Part shown: one piece after another, positions 9,213 to 18,391 of the stretch | How the letters are laid out: every line of letters begins with the position of its first letter | Numbering within the stretch: the first letter of the stretch is position 1 | NCBI RefSeq assembly: GCF_021533195.1 | Contig: NZ_JAJNKB010000003.1 | Coordinates: 521,001 to 585,000 of the forward strand | Source of the DNA: Portibacter marinus | GTDB lineage: Bacteria > Bacteroidota > Bacteroidia > Chitinophagales > Saprospiraceae | DNA length: 64,000 nt | Direction of reading: 5' to 3' | Notes under the pieces: generated by a model | The model's database searches: none | What the model saw: the letters and a program-made list of their open reading frames with translations, nothing else | What the model was told of the DNA's origin: nothing | Made by a program: the position numbers and the translations under genes

Positions 9213-10142
9213 CTAATCAATTTTAAGGCACATCAGCGCATAATTTCTCATGGGATTGGCCTTAAACTTAGTGGAAATATACGTAGAAGTATTTGAATTT
9301 ACCATTAATGCATGGATTCCTTTTGTAAAGCCATCGACTTTTGCGTGTTTCATGGCAAGGGCCGACAGAGCGCTTCCAATTCCCTGAAACTCCTTATCAG
9401 TGGATCTCGCCAAGGTTTTGACTACTATGGTTTCAGACGTTTTGTCCCATAAATCCTTATAACAAAAAATGAAGCCAACTAATTTGCCATCCTTTCTGGC
9501 CATGATGGTATACCTTTTCTCAATTAAAGGTAACGATGCATTCATCTTACGCTGAAAATCCACTTCGGAAATCGGGCTGTACAAAAAATTTTCAGCAAAT
9601 GCTTCACTGCATAAGTAATATAAGTCTTCAAATTCAGCAGATGGGTCATCGAGATTAAAACCTTCAAAAATCACACCTTTGTTGACAAAACTTTGATGAG
9701 ATTTTTCAACTTCATCCCAATGATCAATAATCTCCTCTGCATAAGAGGAGTGATATGCCGCAAGCTCGGTAAATCCGTAATGACGCATTAATTCAATATG
9801 ATAATCAGGAGTATGGATATCCAGGTAAAACGGCGGTTTTTGATAAGACGTCACTACCCGATAGTCATTCCAGGTAGAACCATTTAATGGACCGATGAGC
9901 AATCGGTGACCTAGCTTTTGTACTTCCTCAACGGCCGCATCCATGAGCAACTGGAAAACGCGCGGATCATTGGCACATTGAAAATGTCCAAAGGCTATCG
10001 CTTGTAGCCCATTTATTTTGTGATATGGATTGACATAAAGTCTAAGTTCTGCCAGTGTGATTTGCTTGTCAATGACTTTAAAGCAACAGTGTAGATGCTT
10101 TTGCTCGCTCTCCAGGCAGTTGATGTTTTTTCTGACTTCCAT
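9213..10142 (-). CDS. GNAT-family N-acyltransferase
   Basis: 309 residues from the ATG at 10142 (MEVRKNINC); the longer frame would run into the upstream gene. An atypically long GNAT protein: the C-terminal half carries IMARKDGKLVGFIFCYKD, TIVVKTLARSTDKEFQGIGSAL and ALAMKHAKVDGFTKGIHALM, the acetyl-CoA-binding part. An N-terminal ~110 residues (AIAFGHFQC, LLIGPLNGSTWNDYR) may form a second degenerate GNAT half. The acceptor is unknown; in this operon it could acylate an amino group on a lipid headgroup. It starts 4 bases after the upstream stop. Confidence 0.75.
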   Translation of the reverse strand: MEVRKNINCLESEQKHLHCCFKVIDKQITLAELRLYVNPYHKINGLQAIAFGHFQCANDPRVFQLLMDAAVEEVQKLGHRLLIGPLNGSTWNDYRVVTSYQKPPFYLDIHTPDYHIELMRHYGFTELAAYHSSYAEEIIDHWDEVEKSHQSFVNKGVIFEGFNLDDPSAEFEDLYYLCSEAFAENFLYSPISEVDFQRKMNASLPLIEKRYTIMARKDGKLVGFIFCYKDLWDKTSETIVVKTLARSTDKEFQGIGSALSALAMKHAKVDGFTKGIHALMVNSNTSTYISTKFKANPMRNYALMCLKID

Positions 10143-10146
10143 TGAC

Positions 10147-10821
10147 CTATATTCCAAAAAGATAAAGTACCAGAACAACGGTCAAGGGTATAACCAAATT
10201 GTCATAACCTTTTATGCTTATTGCTTCGCTTATGGTCGTCACTAATGCTACTACAATCGAACAGCATACTAACACCCAGACTTTTAATTCAGTGATAAAA
10301 TACAGCCCCACTAAGGATGTGATCAATGCGACCGTAAAAAAGCCAATAGAGCCTGCTACAGTTTTCTTGTGATTGAATATTTCATATGGTCGATAATTGG
10401 TCTGCCTGCCCACAAATTCTGCCGCAGGATCAGCCAGGGCTAAAATCATGATGGGTAGAAAAAAATAGATATATCTTTCTAAATAATATTGAATAAAATA
10501 ACAGATGATCACCACTACTGGATACAGTGTGCTACCCCTGGATTTTCTGTCAATAGCATTAATAGATTGCATCAAATGGAGTCTTTTACTAAGCGCTAAA
10601 GCAATAAAAAAACTTATACAAATGATAACCAGGTTTATTGGACTCGTGAAATAAAAAGGGAAAAACATCACAATAATTCCCGTCATCACATGGACAAACT
10701 TTCGGGTATAATTGACGTCAATCTTTAGCCAGTGGTAACCTATTTCTGCAATCGCAAAAAGTAAAAGAAAAATTCCAGCAAAACCCAGAATGGTTAAATA
10801 GTCTATGGCAGTGATTTGCAT
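10147..10821 (-). CDS. Phytol/dolichol-kinase-like CTP-dependent membrane enzyme
   Basis: 224 residues with about six or seven membrane helices. It carries the family markers of the SEC59/VTE5/phosphatidate cytidylyltransferase-like group: NYTRKFVHVMTGI near residue 40, ALADPAAEFVGR, then a basic segment with FNHKKTVAGSIGFF and finally SIKGYDNLVIPL. These proteins phosphorylate a polyprenol or phytol with CTP, or form a CDP-lipid. Next to a prenyltransferase and an HMG-CoA reductase, a polyprenol or prenyl-lipid substrate is the natural inference. It lies 22 bases after the BtaA-like gene. Kinase versus cytidylyltransferase cannot be settled here. Confidence 0.8.
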   Translation of the reverse strand: MQITAIDYLTILGFAGIFLLLFAIAEIGYHWLKIDVNYTRKFVHVMTGIIVMFFPFYFTSPINLVIICISFFIALALSKRLHLMQSINAIDRKSRGSTLYPVVVIICYFIQYYLERYIYFFLPIMILALADPAAEFVGRQTNYRPYEIFNHKKTVAGSIGFFTVALITSLVGLYFITELKVWVLVCCSIVVALVTTISEAISIKGYDNLVIPLTVVLVLYLFGI

Positions 10822-10843
10822 TACGGTCTTAAAGTTAAGAATC

Positions 10844-11941
10844 TCATCTCACAATCTGTTCAAGCACAAATTGCATATAAAAAAAACCCTGGTCTCTTTC
10901 TGACCATTTTTCGCGGTCTGGAAGTCTATTCATTCCATAAACTACATTCGACATCACCCTCTCCACCAAGAGATTCCAATAAGCAAACCTCGCTCCAGTA
11001 TTTGCAGATTCCAACAAAGCCTGAGCGGTATACTGAAATATATCGGACGACATATATTCAAAAATATTCGAAAGGTTAAAGCGATCGAATTTTCCATATT
11101 TTACAGATGCGTCTTGCACGTAACAATGCTCCGTTTGTATCACATCCAAATTTTGCTTCACAAGTTCATAGTTGTCTTCACGAGCATAGTATGGCAGGGC
11201 ATCGTCGAAATTGCCCTTTAAACAGAAGTGCAGCATTGAATTGCTCTGAGCATAGTCAGATGATAAGTGTTGACCAGCTTTTGCAAGAATTGTTTTGCTG
11301 ACATGTACTTCTACCTGTCGAAGGAAAGCTCGATCTCTCCCCAAAAGCCCCATCACTTGTTTGTTAAAGAAAAATCTGAAGAACCATCTCCATTTTAAGG
11401 TATTCCATTTTTCATCATAGAATTTTCGTTGTTCTACAGATGATTTAGGCGCAAATAATTCTTGCGTTAGTTTTGCAGAATGAATCAGAGGTAAGATTTT
11501 ATGGGCAAAGGTCATTAGGTATTTTTCAAACTTACCCTGATAGATGATGCCATCTTCAATGATTGACCCATGATCTTCCCAGAATGCCCTTGCCGAATTA
11601 CTTAATTGATTTTTAAATCCTTTAAAGCAGTTTAACCTGTTTTCCAGAGGGGGCGTAAATCCAATAAAGGAAAGGAACTCTTCCCGCTCCAGATTTTGAA
11701 TGGCAACTTTCTTTATTTCTGTTAAATAAAGTTGAGATAAATTGACATCTGCAGCAACGATCAACTCTGGCATTTGAGTAGCCAAAGCCAATGCATTGTC
11801 TCCGGCTGAAGCAATGGAAAGTACTTTGTGACCTGGCCTGATATCCAGGCCTTCAATAAGAAGAACAGGATCTTCCCAAACATTTGCATATCTGATAATG
11901 CTATGATCTACCTTTTCTAGATGTTTATTCCTCTGTGTCAT
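10844..11941 (-). CDS. DUF3419/BtaA-like S-adenosylmethionine 3-amino-3-carboxypropyltransferase
   Basis: 365 residues, matching DUF3419 (BtaA) proteins in length and in key segments: IIRYANVWEDPVLLIEGLDI, VLSIASAGDNALAL (SAM-binding glycine-rich loop), VAADVNLSQLYLTEIK, FYDEKWNTLKWRWFF, LLGRDRAFLRQVE, FDRFNLSNIFEYMS and ARFAYWNLLV. BtaA moves the aminocarboxypropyl group of SAM onto diacylglycerol to make diacylglyceryl-homoserine, the first step of betaine lipids. No BtaB N-methyltransferase is in the operon, and a prenyltransferase is, so the acceptor may differ from diacylglycerol. Its start overlaps the end of the phosphotransferase gene by 17 bases. Confidence 0.85.
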   Translation of the reverse strand: MTQRNKHLEKVDHSIIRYANVWEDPVLLIEGLDIRPGHKVLSIASAGDNALALATQMPELIVAADVNLSQLYLTEIKKVAIQNLEREEFLSFIGFTPPLENRLNCFKGFKNQLSNSARAFWEDHGSIIEDGIIYQGKFEKYLMTFAHKILPLIHSAKLTQELFAPKSSVEQRKFYDEKWNTLKWRWFFRFFFNKQVMGLLGRDRAFLRQVEVHVSKTILAKAGQHLSSDYAQSNSMLHFCLKGNFDDALPYYAREDNYELVKQNLDVIQTEHCYVQDASVKYGKFDRFNLSNIFEYMSSDIFQYTAQALLESANTGARFAYWNLLVERVMSNVVYGMNRLPDREKWSERDQGFFYMQFVLEQIVR

Positions 11942-14441
11942 GATTCAACAACTTTACAACTCCTGACCCACCGTCCATTTCCACTAAATCTCCGGTTTTG
12001 AGGCTCTCTAGTAAACCATTGATGGCTACAATACAAGGTATGCCTAATTCCCTGGCCACAATAGCAGAATGACTGAGCAGACTGCCCCTTTCAACTAAAA
12101 TACCTGATGCCGTGGGGAATAGGGTAATCCATCCGGGATCGGTACTGGTTGTTACCATTATCCTTCCATTAAGATCATCGATCTGATCCGGAGAATGAAC
12201 CACACATATCTCACTTTTGACCACACCAGGGCAGCAGGCAATTCCTTTTAGATCTCCATCTGTAGCCTCGAGGAGCCTATCCATGTTTGTAAATTCTAGA
12301 CCTTCATTGACAGTTCCGTAGGTTGTAATTCGTTCGGGAACATAGGAATCCTTTTCATATTCAGCATATTCTTTCTTTCTCAACTTGATTATAGCTCTTA
12401 ATTCTACCGAGACTGCCGTACCCTGAATGAAATCAAAAATCTCTTCTTTAGTCAAGTAGAATACATCCCGGTGATGATCAATTAATCCTCGCTTTTCAAA
12501 CTGCAGGCCGATTGCAGAAAATATTTGTCTGACAATCCCAAATCCGCGGGTTCTTTCAAACCTCAGGTTTTCACGGTTACTCACCAACTCTCTGGTTTTT
12601 TTGAGAAAGTAATTAAAAATCTTATTTCTGAAAAAACGACCTTTAAGATGTTGATGAACAATCTTTTGAGCCTCGGTCTTCAGTGTTGCGCTTTTCGTTT
12701 CTTTAAGGGTTTCCAGACTTTCAGGGTTGTTGATATACGATTGTAAAATCTTGATAAACTTATGAGGTGCCTGATTATATGAAATGGTCTCAAGCTTTAG
12801 TTCCCCAAGGCATCTCTCGCCAAATTTTTTGAGGTATTTGTCAATCTTTGATTTGATCTCATACCCCTCTATAATTTCATAGACTGCTTTAGGATCACCT
12901 TTAAACCGGTCGCGAAGCTCATGGCTATCTAGTATTTCCTGAGCCAATCTCAAGCTCTGTATCATGGGTTGAGTAGATATGATGTCATTACTTGCAGCCA
13001 GTAAATCATTATGGAGGTGCGGATGGTCTTTTCCGATCCACTTTTCAATCAACTTTTGAAAAATACCAAAGTAGATCATAGCGAAAAAATCGTTGACCAG
13101 AGGTGGATTCCATCTTTCTGTGAGGATTTTTTCAAAAGTATCGTAGTGCTTTTTTAATTCTTCTGGCGTTTCAGATTTAAAGTCAATTTCCTGATATTTT
13201 TTTACCGTAACATCCAAGAAATTAAGAAATGCATCCCTCTCGCGTGGTAGTTTGCGAAATGTGAGAATGGCTTTCCAAATGGTTTTTACGGTCATCCATC
13301 TCGCCTTTGACTTACTCACTTTATATTGATCCTCCAATTCAAATCTTTCCTTCACCCCCATCATGGTTTCCATAAATCCAACATTCAAACGATAACCGGG
13401 AAGCAGTGCCAGGGCGCGATACCAACTTCGAAGATTGTAGTAGACACGACCACGCAAAAGACCCAACATGTTTTCATATACGTCTGCGTGAGCTTCTAGA
13501 ACATCTTTATCTATACCTAAGAATGCACTGAATTGCTCATAAACAACCCGATACATTTCTCTGATAAATGAAAAAGTCAAAGGGGTGGTTACACCTGGAT
13601 AGGATTCAATGATATTACTATTGTCCCAAATGATCCGACTTCCTTTTTGCTTATGGATATTCGTAATGGGTCTGCTTTGCAAAATGAATAGTTCCCCTTT
13701 TTGATCAAAAGCCCATTCCACATCCTGAGGACTTTTGTAAAGTGCATTGATTTTTTCCAATTCGTTGACCAATAGCGAAATCTGTGACTCCTTTAAGGAG
13801 GATTGCGTCGCCATGTCTTCTTTCACTTTTTGCAAGATTGTTCCACCACCCTTCTGATCATATACCATTTTTTGATCTTTAATGGCAATCACTTGTGAGA
13901 ATACCATTCCGTTTCTGATGGTGAAATCATCCGAATTCAATGTACCTGAAACCAATCCTTCACCTACACCATATACTGATGAAATAAGCATGTCGCCTTC
14001 TTTCAGCGTGATCGGATGAAGACCAAACATCACTCCTGAAGTTTCCGCAAAAACCATTTCCTGTATGATAACAGCCATCTGAACTTCACCTTCAATGTTG
14101 TTCTGCTGTTTATAAAAGGTCACCCTTTCTGAAGATGACGATTGATATACCTTTTGAATCATTTCCAAAAGATTACCTCTCCGCACAAATAAAAAGGTTT
14201 CGAATAGCCCGGCAAAGCTATAATCAGAACCATCCTCTCCTACAGCTGATGATCTGACACTGTAAAACTTATTTTCTTCACTCCATTGACCTAAAGACTT
14301 CTCAATTTCATGTAATTCATGCTGAAACTCAGCAGGAATGACTTTAAAGTGAGGCACGTTAAATCCTTCTTCTGAAAGTCTAATTAATTGGGTCGCTTTC
14401 CCCCCAATTTTCTGCCCACTTAGAAGTAAGTAATCTTTCAT
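11925..14441 (-). CDS. PEP-synthase/rifampin-phosphotransferase-like phosphotransferase
   Basis: 838 residues from the ATG at 14441, whose ATGA overlaps the stop of the prenyltransferase gene by 4 bases. Architecture: N-terminal ATP-grasp domain of the PPDK_N type (GGKATQLIRL, FYSVRSSAVGED, AGLFETFL, VEWAFDQKGELFILQSRPI), a ~450-residue helical middle, and a C-terminal swivelling phosphohistidine domain (TTSTDPGWITLFP, GSLLSHSAIVARELGIP, phospho-acceptor His791). The PEP/pyruvate-binding TIM barrel of PEP synthase is absent. This order and size match rifampin phosphotransferases, which move the beta-phosphate of ATP to a small molecule bound by the middle domain. In this operon the acceptor is more likely a lipid or prenol intermediate than an antibiotic. 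Substrate unproven. Confidence 0.85.
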   Translation of the reverse strand: MKDYLLLSGQKIGGKATQLIRLSEEGFNVPHFKVIPAEFQHELHEIEKSLGQWSEENKFYSVRSSAVGEDGSDYSFAGLFETFLFVRRGNLLEMIQKVYQSSSSERVTFYKQQNNIEGEVQMAVIIQEMVFAETSGVMFGLHPITLKEGDMLISSVYGVGEGLVSGTLNSDDFTIRNGMVFSQVIAIKDQKMVYDQKGGGTILQKVKEDMATQSSLKESQISLLVNELEKINALYKSPQDVEWAFDQKGELFILQSRPITNIHKQKGSRIIWDNSNIIESYPGVTTPLTFSFIREMYRVVYEQFSAFLGIDKDVLEAHADVYENMLGLLRGRVYYNLRSWYRALALLPGYRLNVGFMETMMGVKERFELEDQYKVSKSKARWMTVKTIWKAILTFRKLPRERDAFLNFLDVTVKKYQEIDFKSETPEELKKHYDTFEKILTERWNPPLVNDFFAMIYFGIFQKLIEKWIGKDHPHLHNDLLAASNDIISTQPMIQSLRLAQEILDSHELRDRFKGDPKAVYEIIEGYEIKSKIDKYLKKFGERCLGELKLETISYNQAPHKFIKILQSYINNPESLETLKETKSATLKTEAQKIVHQHLKGRFFRNKIFNYFLKKTRELVSNRENLRFERTRGFGIVRQIFSAIGLQFEKRGLIDHHRDVFYLTKEEIFDFIQGTAVSVELRAIIKLRKKEYAEYEKDSYVPERITTYGTVNEGLEFTNMDRLLEATDGDLKGIACCPGVVKSEICVVHSPDQIDDLNGRIMVTTSTDPGWITLFPTASGILVERGSLLSHSAIVARELGIPCIVAINGLLESLKTGDLVEMDGGSGVVKLLNHDTEE

Positions 14442-15397
14442 GAGATAATCTTTATTATTCCGGGGACGCCTCCGAGTGTTCCGTACATCACTAAGGTCCA
14501 AACACCTGAAATTAGCTCAAGTCGCTTAGATCTTACTGTTGTAGGATGACGCAGATATTGTTGACCTAAAATTAAGCCAACCAGCAGCATCAATGCAAGA
14601 ACGTAATAACTATAGATCGAAATCCCTGCGTAGTAACAAGCTGCAGCTGCTATCAAAGCAGTTACTCCCAAGATGATCATCCACAGTACCACACCACGGC
14701 GATATCCCATCATGGCGGAATAAGTCACTACACCTTCTTTTTCCTGGGAAGGAGCCTTTAGTTTTCTACCAATTTCCAAAACAATACCATTGAAATAAGA
14801 TACACCGAAAAAGTAGAATAATCCAAGATGTGGCTGATCTCCGTCGAGATACCAATCTAATCCACTTGCATAGATATCAACCAGAGGTATGATCATCATA
14901 TGAGAAGCAGCATAGAGCCACATGTGCTTATTTAACCAGTCATGGGCAAAAAATTCAACGGTCATCAAAGCTAGATAGGCCATTACCACCAAATAGATCA
15001 CAAACATAGAAGGATGAACTAGAAGAATGGCCAGGACCTGGACAATGAGCACGATCACTCCAAGGATTCTGAGCTCTTTGAAGCTAATCAATCCCCTCGG
15101 AACGGGTAGCTCCTTTCTATATTGACGATCCGTATCTGCGTCTTTAAACTCATCTAAAATTCTAACCAGCAAGAACAGACAAAAGGTAGTCAAAAAACCT
15201 ACCCACAAATCCTTAGACGCTATAAATCCTTCAACTCCGCGACAAATTCTACTATAAGAAATGGCCGAAAATGTAAACATTAAAATCAGAGGTCCATGTC
15301 CAAATATTGGAAATCGTTCTTTTTGGTATATCCACAGCCTTTTATACAAAGGCAGTTGGTTCTGATTAACAATCTTCTTTTCTGGTATATTCTTCAT
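14438..15397 (-). CDS. UbiA-family prenyltransferase
   Basis: 319 residues with about eight or nine membrane helices. The first Asp-rich motif is in LLVRILDEFKDADTDRQYR, giving D-x3-D-x-D spacing that binds Mg-prenyl diphosphate, followed by KELPVPRGLIS, typical of the superfamily. The second Asp motif is weaker (around LVDIYASGLDWYLDGD). UbiA enzymes transfer a polyprenyl chain to an aromatic ring, sugar or glycerol-phosphate lipid. The acceptor class is unclear. It lies 10 bases after HMG-CoA reductase and overlaps the next gene, so it is firmly in the operon. Confidence 0.85.
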   Translation of the reverse strand: MKNIPEKKIVNQNQLPLYKRLWIYQKERFPIFGHGPLILMFTFSAISYSRICRGVEGFIASKDLWVGFLTTFCLFLLVRILDEFKDADTDRQYRKELPVPRGLISFKELRILGVIVLIVQVLAILLVHPSMFVIYLVVMAYLALMTVEFFAHDWLNKHMWLYAASHMMIIPLVDIYASGLDWYLDGDQPHLGLFYFFGVSYFNGIVLEIGRKLKAPSQEKEGVVTYSAMMGYRRGVVLWMIILGVTALIAAAACYYAGISIYSYYVLALMLLVGLILGQQYLRHPTTVRSKRLELISGVWTLVMYGTLGGVPGIIKIIS

Positions 15398-15407
15398 GGT
15401 ATTTGTT

Positions 15408-16667
15408 CTATCTCCCTAAACGTTGATGAGCCGAAACAAAATGTCCCGATGCAATGGCTGCACAGATGCTTAATTCTCCAGCCAACGCAAGCGCACAACA
15501 GATCTCGGCAAATTTCTTGGCTTTACCTTCCCCGTAGCAGTCCATCATTTCCAAACATTCTCTTTGAGAAGGCAAAGAGGTTCCACCACCTATTGTACCG
15601 ACGATCAAATTAGGCATGGTCAGACTCGCATAAAGCCCACCACTGCTGCTCACCTCCATTCTGTTAACGGCTACAGTAACTTCCGAAACACATGCTACAT
15701 CCTGACCTGTTGCAATAAATAAAGCGGTTAATCCATTTGCGATGTGACCTTGCGCACCAATAGATCCCAACTGTATCACACTCATAGTTGAGGTTCGCCA
15801 GTAATCAGCCATAAGTTCCGGGGTAGATCGAAGCACATTCTCGATCACTTCACGTGAGAGATCTATTTCCGCTATGACCTTCTTACCTCTGACATTCTGA
15901 AACGACTGGTAATTGGACTTTTTATCACCAGACAAGTTGCTCTCAATATACCACCGGACGGGTTTTACCGGTGATTGCTCAATGATGTACTTACAAATTT
16001 CTGAAGTGCAAAAAGTTACCATGTTTTGTCCGGAAGCATCACCTGTGGTATATTCAAAGATCAGATTGACCTGGTTGCCTTCAATATTTGTTTTCATGTT
16101 TATAAGCTTTGCATACCGACTACATTTCCCGGTGATCGCTTCAAACTTTTCATATTGATGAACAATCCATGCTAAGAACTGACCTAATTGCACAATGGAC
16201 TCAAATCTAAAGATAGGACTTCTCTGAACCGATTCAGTAATACAAATTGAACGGATACCCCCTGCAAGACTACTGGCTTTACAACCTCTATTGTAACTGG
16301 CTACCAAAGCACCTTCTGTTGTCGCCAAAGGACAATAAAATTGGCCTGAAGCCTCTGTGCCGTTTACTAAAAGTGGCCCAGCAATTCCCGTTGGGACTTT
16401 ACTGAATCCAATAAAGTTTTCAATATTCCCTTTGAGCTGTTCCAGTTCTTGAATGCTGTCATTGTCGTTTAAGACATTGAATTTCTTACCCATTTTTTCT
16501 TCTAGAAAAGAAAGTCTTTTGAGCTGTCCATCTCTGTTATAATGATCCTTATTCCAAAAGTGTTCTACCACATGAACTTTATCTTGTTGGTCTATAATCC
16601 GTTGTATTCTATTGTCATCCTTGATCTCCTGCATCAGGATTTTAAGGTTCCGGTAGTCCGTACTCAT
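15408..16667 (-). CDS. Hydroxymethylglutaryl-CoA reductase (class I type)
   Basis: 419 residues, a soluble catalytic domain. It reduces HMG-CoA to mevalonate, the committed step of the mevalonate route to isoprenoids. Motifs: ENFIGFSKVPTGIAGPLLVN, CPLATTEGALVASYNRGC with catalytic Glu118, TGDASGQNM, SGDKKSN with the likely catalytic Lys, GQDVACVSE with the catalytic Asp, and SGHFVSAHQRLGR with catalytic His414. The pattern TTEGALVASYNRG with a late SAH fits class I. It is the first gene of an eight-gene minus-strand operon; having it at the head suggests isoprenoid supply is dedicated to the operon product. Other mevalonate genes are not in the window. Confidence 0.93.
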   Translation of the reverse strand: MSTDYRNLKILMQEIKDDNRIQRIIDQQDKVHVVEHFWNKDHYNRDGQLKRLSFLEEKMGKKFNVLNDNDSIQELEQLKGNIENFIGFSKVPTGIAGPLLVNGTEASGQFYCPLATTEGALVASYNRGCKASSLAGGIRSICITESVQRSPIFRFESIVQLGQFLAWIVHQYEKFEAITGKCSRYAKLINMKTNIEGNQVNLIFEYTTGDASGQNMVTFCTSEICKYIIEQSPVKPVRWYIESNLSGDKKSNYQSFQNVRGKKVIAEIDLSREVIENVLRSTPELMADYWRTSTMSVIQLGSIGAQGHIANGLTALFIATGQDVACVSEVTVAVNRMEVSSSGGLYASLTMPNLIVGTIGGGTSLPSQRECLEMMDCYGEGKAKKFAEICCALALAGELSICAAIASGHFVSAHQRLGR

Positions 16668-16782
16668 ATCGGGTGCTTAGTTTTTTGAATAAATTGTTAT
16701 CGGAGAAGTAAAGCAAGATAATAAAAATCTTACTGTCAGATTGAATAGAGGTTGAAGGTGTTTCCCTATTTTGTGGTGCTAA

Positions 16783-18366
16783 ATGGAAAACCGAACGATC
16801 TATTTTTACTTTGCATTGGCCTGGTTGGCCCTTTTTACCCTTCAGGCCTGGTGGACTCCACCTCATATTGATGAGCTCTACTATTGGCGATTTAGTCAAT
16901 ATCTGGATTGGGGTTATTTTGATCATCCTCCCATGGTTGCATTGATGATTTGGTTCTCAGATTTGATTTTTTCCGGAAATCTGGCCATTCGGGCAACAAC
17001 CGTGCTAATGACCATGGTCTCTATCTATTTAGTTTGGAAGATGGTGGACCAACCTTCGAAAACTAAATCTTTCTGGTATGTCGTATTTTCCCTTCCCTTA
17101 TTACACTTATATGGTTTTATTACCACACCGGATGTTCCCTTACTCTTTTTTAGCGCATTATTCTTCCTTTGCTACCAAAAAATTTTAGAAAATGATCGTT
17201 GGAAAGATTACCTATTGTGGGGCCTAATAATGGGTTTGCTTTTATATAGTAAGTATCACGGAGCTCTATTAATAATATTTACTTTATTGGCACATCCCAG
17301 ATTATTTCTCAATCCAAAAACATATTTAGCTGGTCTCCTTGGTATCTTGATATGGGCGCCTCATGTTTGGTGGCAATACGAACATCAATGGATGACCTTC
17401 AACTATCATTTAAGTGAACGAGTGGGTGATTTCAAATGGTTTTATCCTTTAGAATATCTTGGAAATCTACTGGTGGTTTTCAATCCGTTTTTCATTTTAT
17501 TTTTGGTCAAGGTGATAAAGAAAACCTGGAACAATCAATTTGAAAAAACCTGTTATTTTGTATTGATCGGATTTCTAGTTTTTTTTGGCTTTCATTCCTT
17601 CAGGGATCATGTCCAACCTCAGTGGTTGGTGCTTACCTATGTACCATTCATTTACTTATTGATCAAACGCTTGGATGGAAAAGGTGAAAAACGACTTCGA
17701 CTGTTGTTCTTAATCAGCTCGCCTTTATTGATAGCATTGCATGTTTTTATGACTTTTGATCTATTGAAAACAGATGGAGGCATTTGGAGAAAGGATCAAT
17801 TTGCTGCGATGATAGCAGAACGGGCAGGAAACCGTCCGGTCGTGTTCTTCGATTCTTATCAGGATCCATCAATTTACGAATGGTATAGACCTTCTTCGAT
17901 TTCACATTCTTTTAACAGAGCCTCAAAACGTAAAAACCAATTTAATATTTGGTTACAGGATACGCTGATGAATGAATCCGAAATTTTTGTTTTCGCTCCT
18001 GATCGATTTAAAGTGCCGGATTTTCTGGTGTATCAATCTTTTGACAAATTAAAGGTGATGGTCAATAAACAAGGTTTTCTCGTAGTGCAGAATCCATATG
18101 ATTATGCTTTTCAGTTAGGAGAAGGCGGCATTTCTATTGATTTATTGCTTTACAAGGACAAAAAAGTGATTGAAACAATACCGATGAATCAGTGGGCGCT
18201 TAAGGATCCAAATGACGTGATTTCAATTCGAGCTCAATCAGATACCGTTTTGAACTTCAAGACCAATCCACCACCAGATACCAAGGCTGATGAATATGGA
18301 TATTCTATAAAAATGCCTCCTTGGCCTGGAGCAGCAGTGTATTATCGTTATCGGTTAGGAAATTAA
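16783..18366 (+). CDS. GT39 (ArnT/PMT-like) membrane glycosyltransferase
   Basis: 527 residues. The N-terminal half has about nine membrane helices and the PMT-type first loop PPHIDELYYWRFSQYLDWG with FDHPPM. The acidic residues there are the catalytic base and metal site in ArnT/PMT enzymes, which use polyprenyl-phosphate sugars. The last ~200 residues form a periplasmic domain (PVVFFDSYQDPSIYEWYRP, FNIWLQD). It probably glycosylates an envelope acceptor such as lipid A or a protein. It is divergent from the HMG-CoA reductase operon, with 115 bases between the start codons. Acceptor unknown. Confidence 0.85.
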   Translation: MENRTIYFYFALAWLALFTLQAWWTPPHIDELYYWRFSQYLDWGYFDHPPMVALMIWFSDLIFSGNLAIRATTVLMTMVSIYLVWKMVDQPSKTKSFWYVVFSLPLLHLYGFITTPDVPLLFFSALFFLCYQKILENDRWKDYLLWGLIMGLLLYSKYHGALLIIFTLLAHPRLFLNPKTYLAGLLGILIWAPHVWWQYEHQWMTFNYHLSERVGDFKWFYPLEYLGNLLVVFNPFFILFLVKVIKKTWNNQFEKTCYFVLIGFLVFFGFHSFRDHVQPQWLVLTYVPFIYLLIKRLDGKGEKRLRLLFLISSPLLIALHVFMTFDLLKTDGGIWRKDQFAAMIAERAGNRPVVFFDSYQDPSIYEWYRPSSISHSFNRASKRKNQFNIWLQDTLMNESEIFVFAPDRFKVPDFLVYQSFDKLKVMVNKQGFLVVQNPYDYAFQLGEGGISIDLLLYKDKKVIETIPMNQWALKDPNDVISIRAQSDTVLNFKTNPPPDTKADEYGYSIKMPPWPGAAVYYRYRLGN

Positions 18367-18391
18367 AGATTCCGGTACTATCTTTAAAAGT

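Noticed and set aside
16642-16926. Minus-strand 94-codon ORF spanning the HMG-CoA reductase start and the GT39 gene
   Set aside because: It covers the divergent intergenic region and overlaps two well-supported genes.
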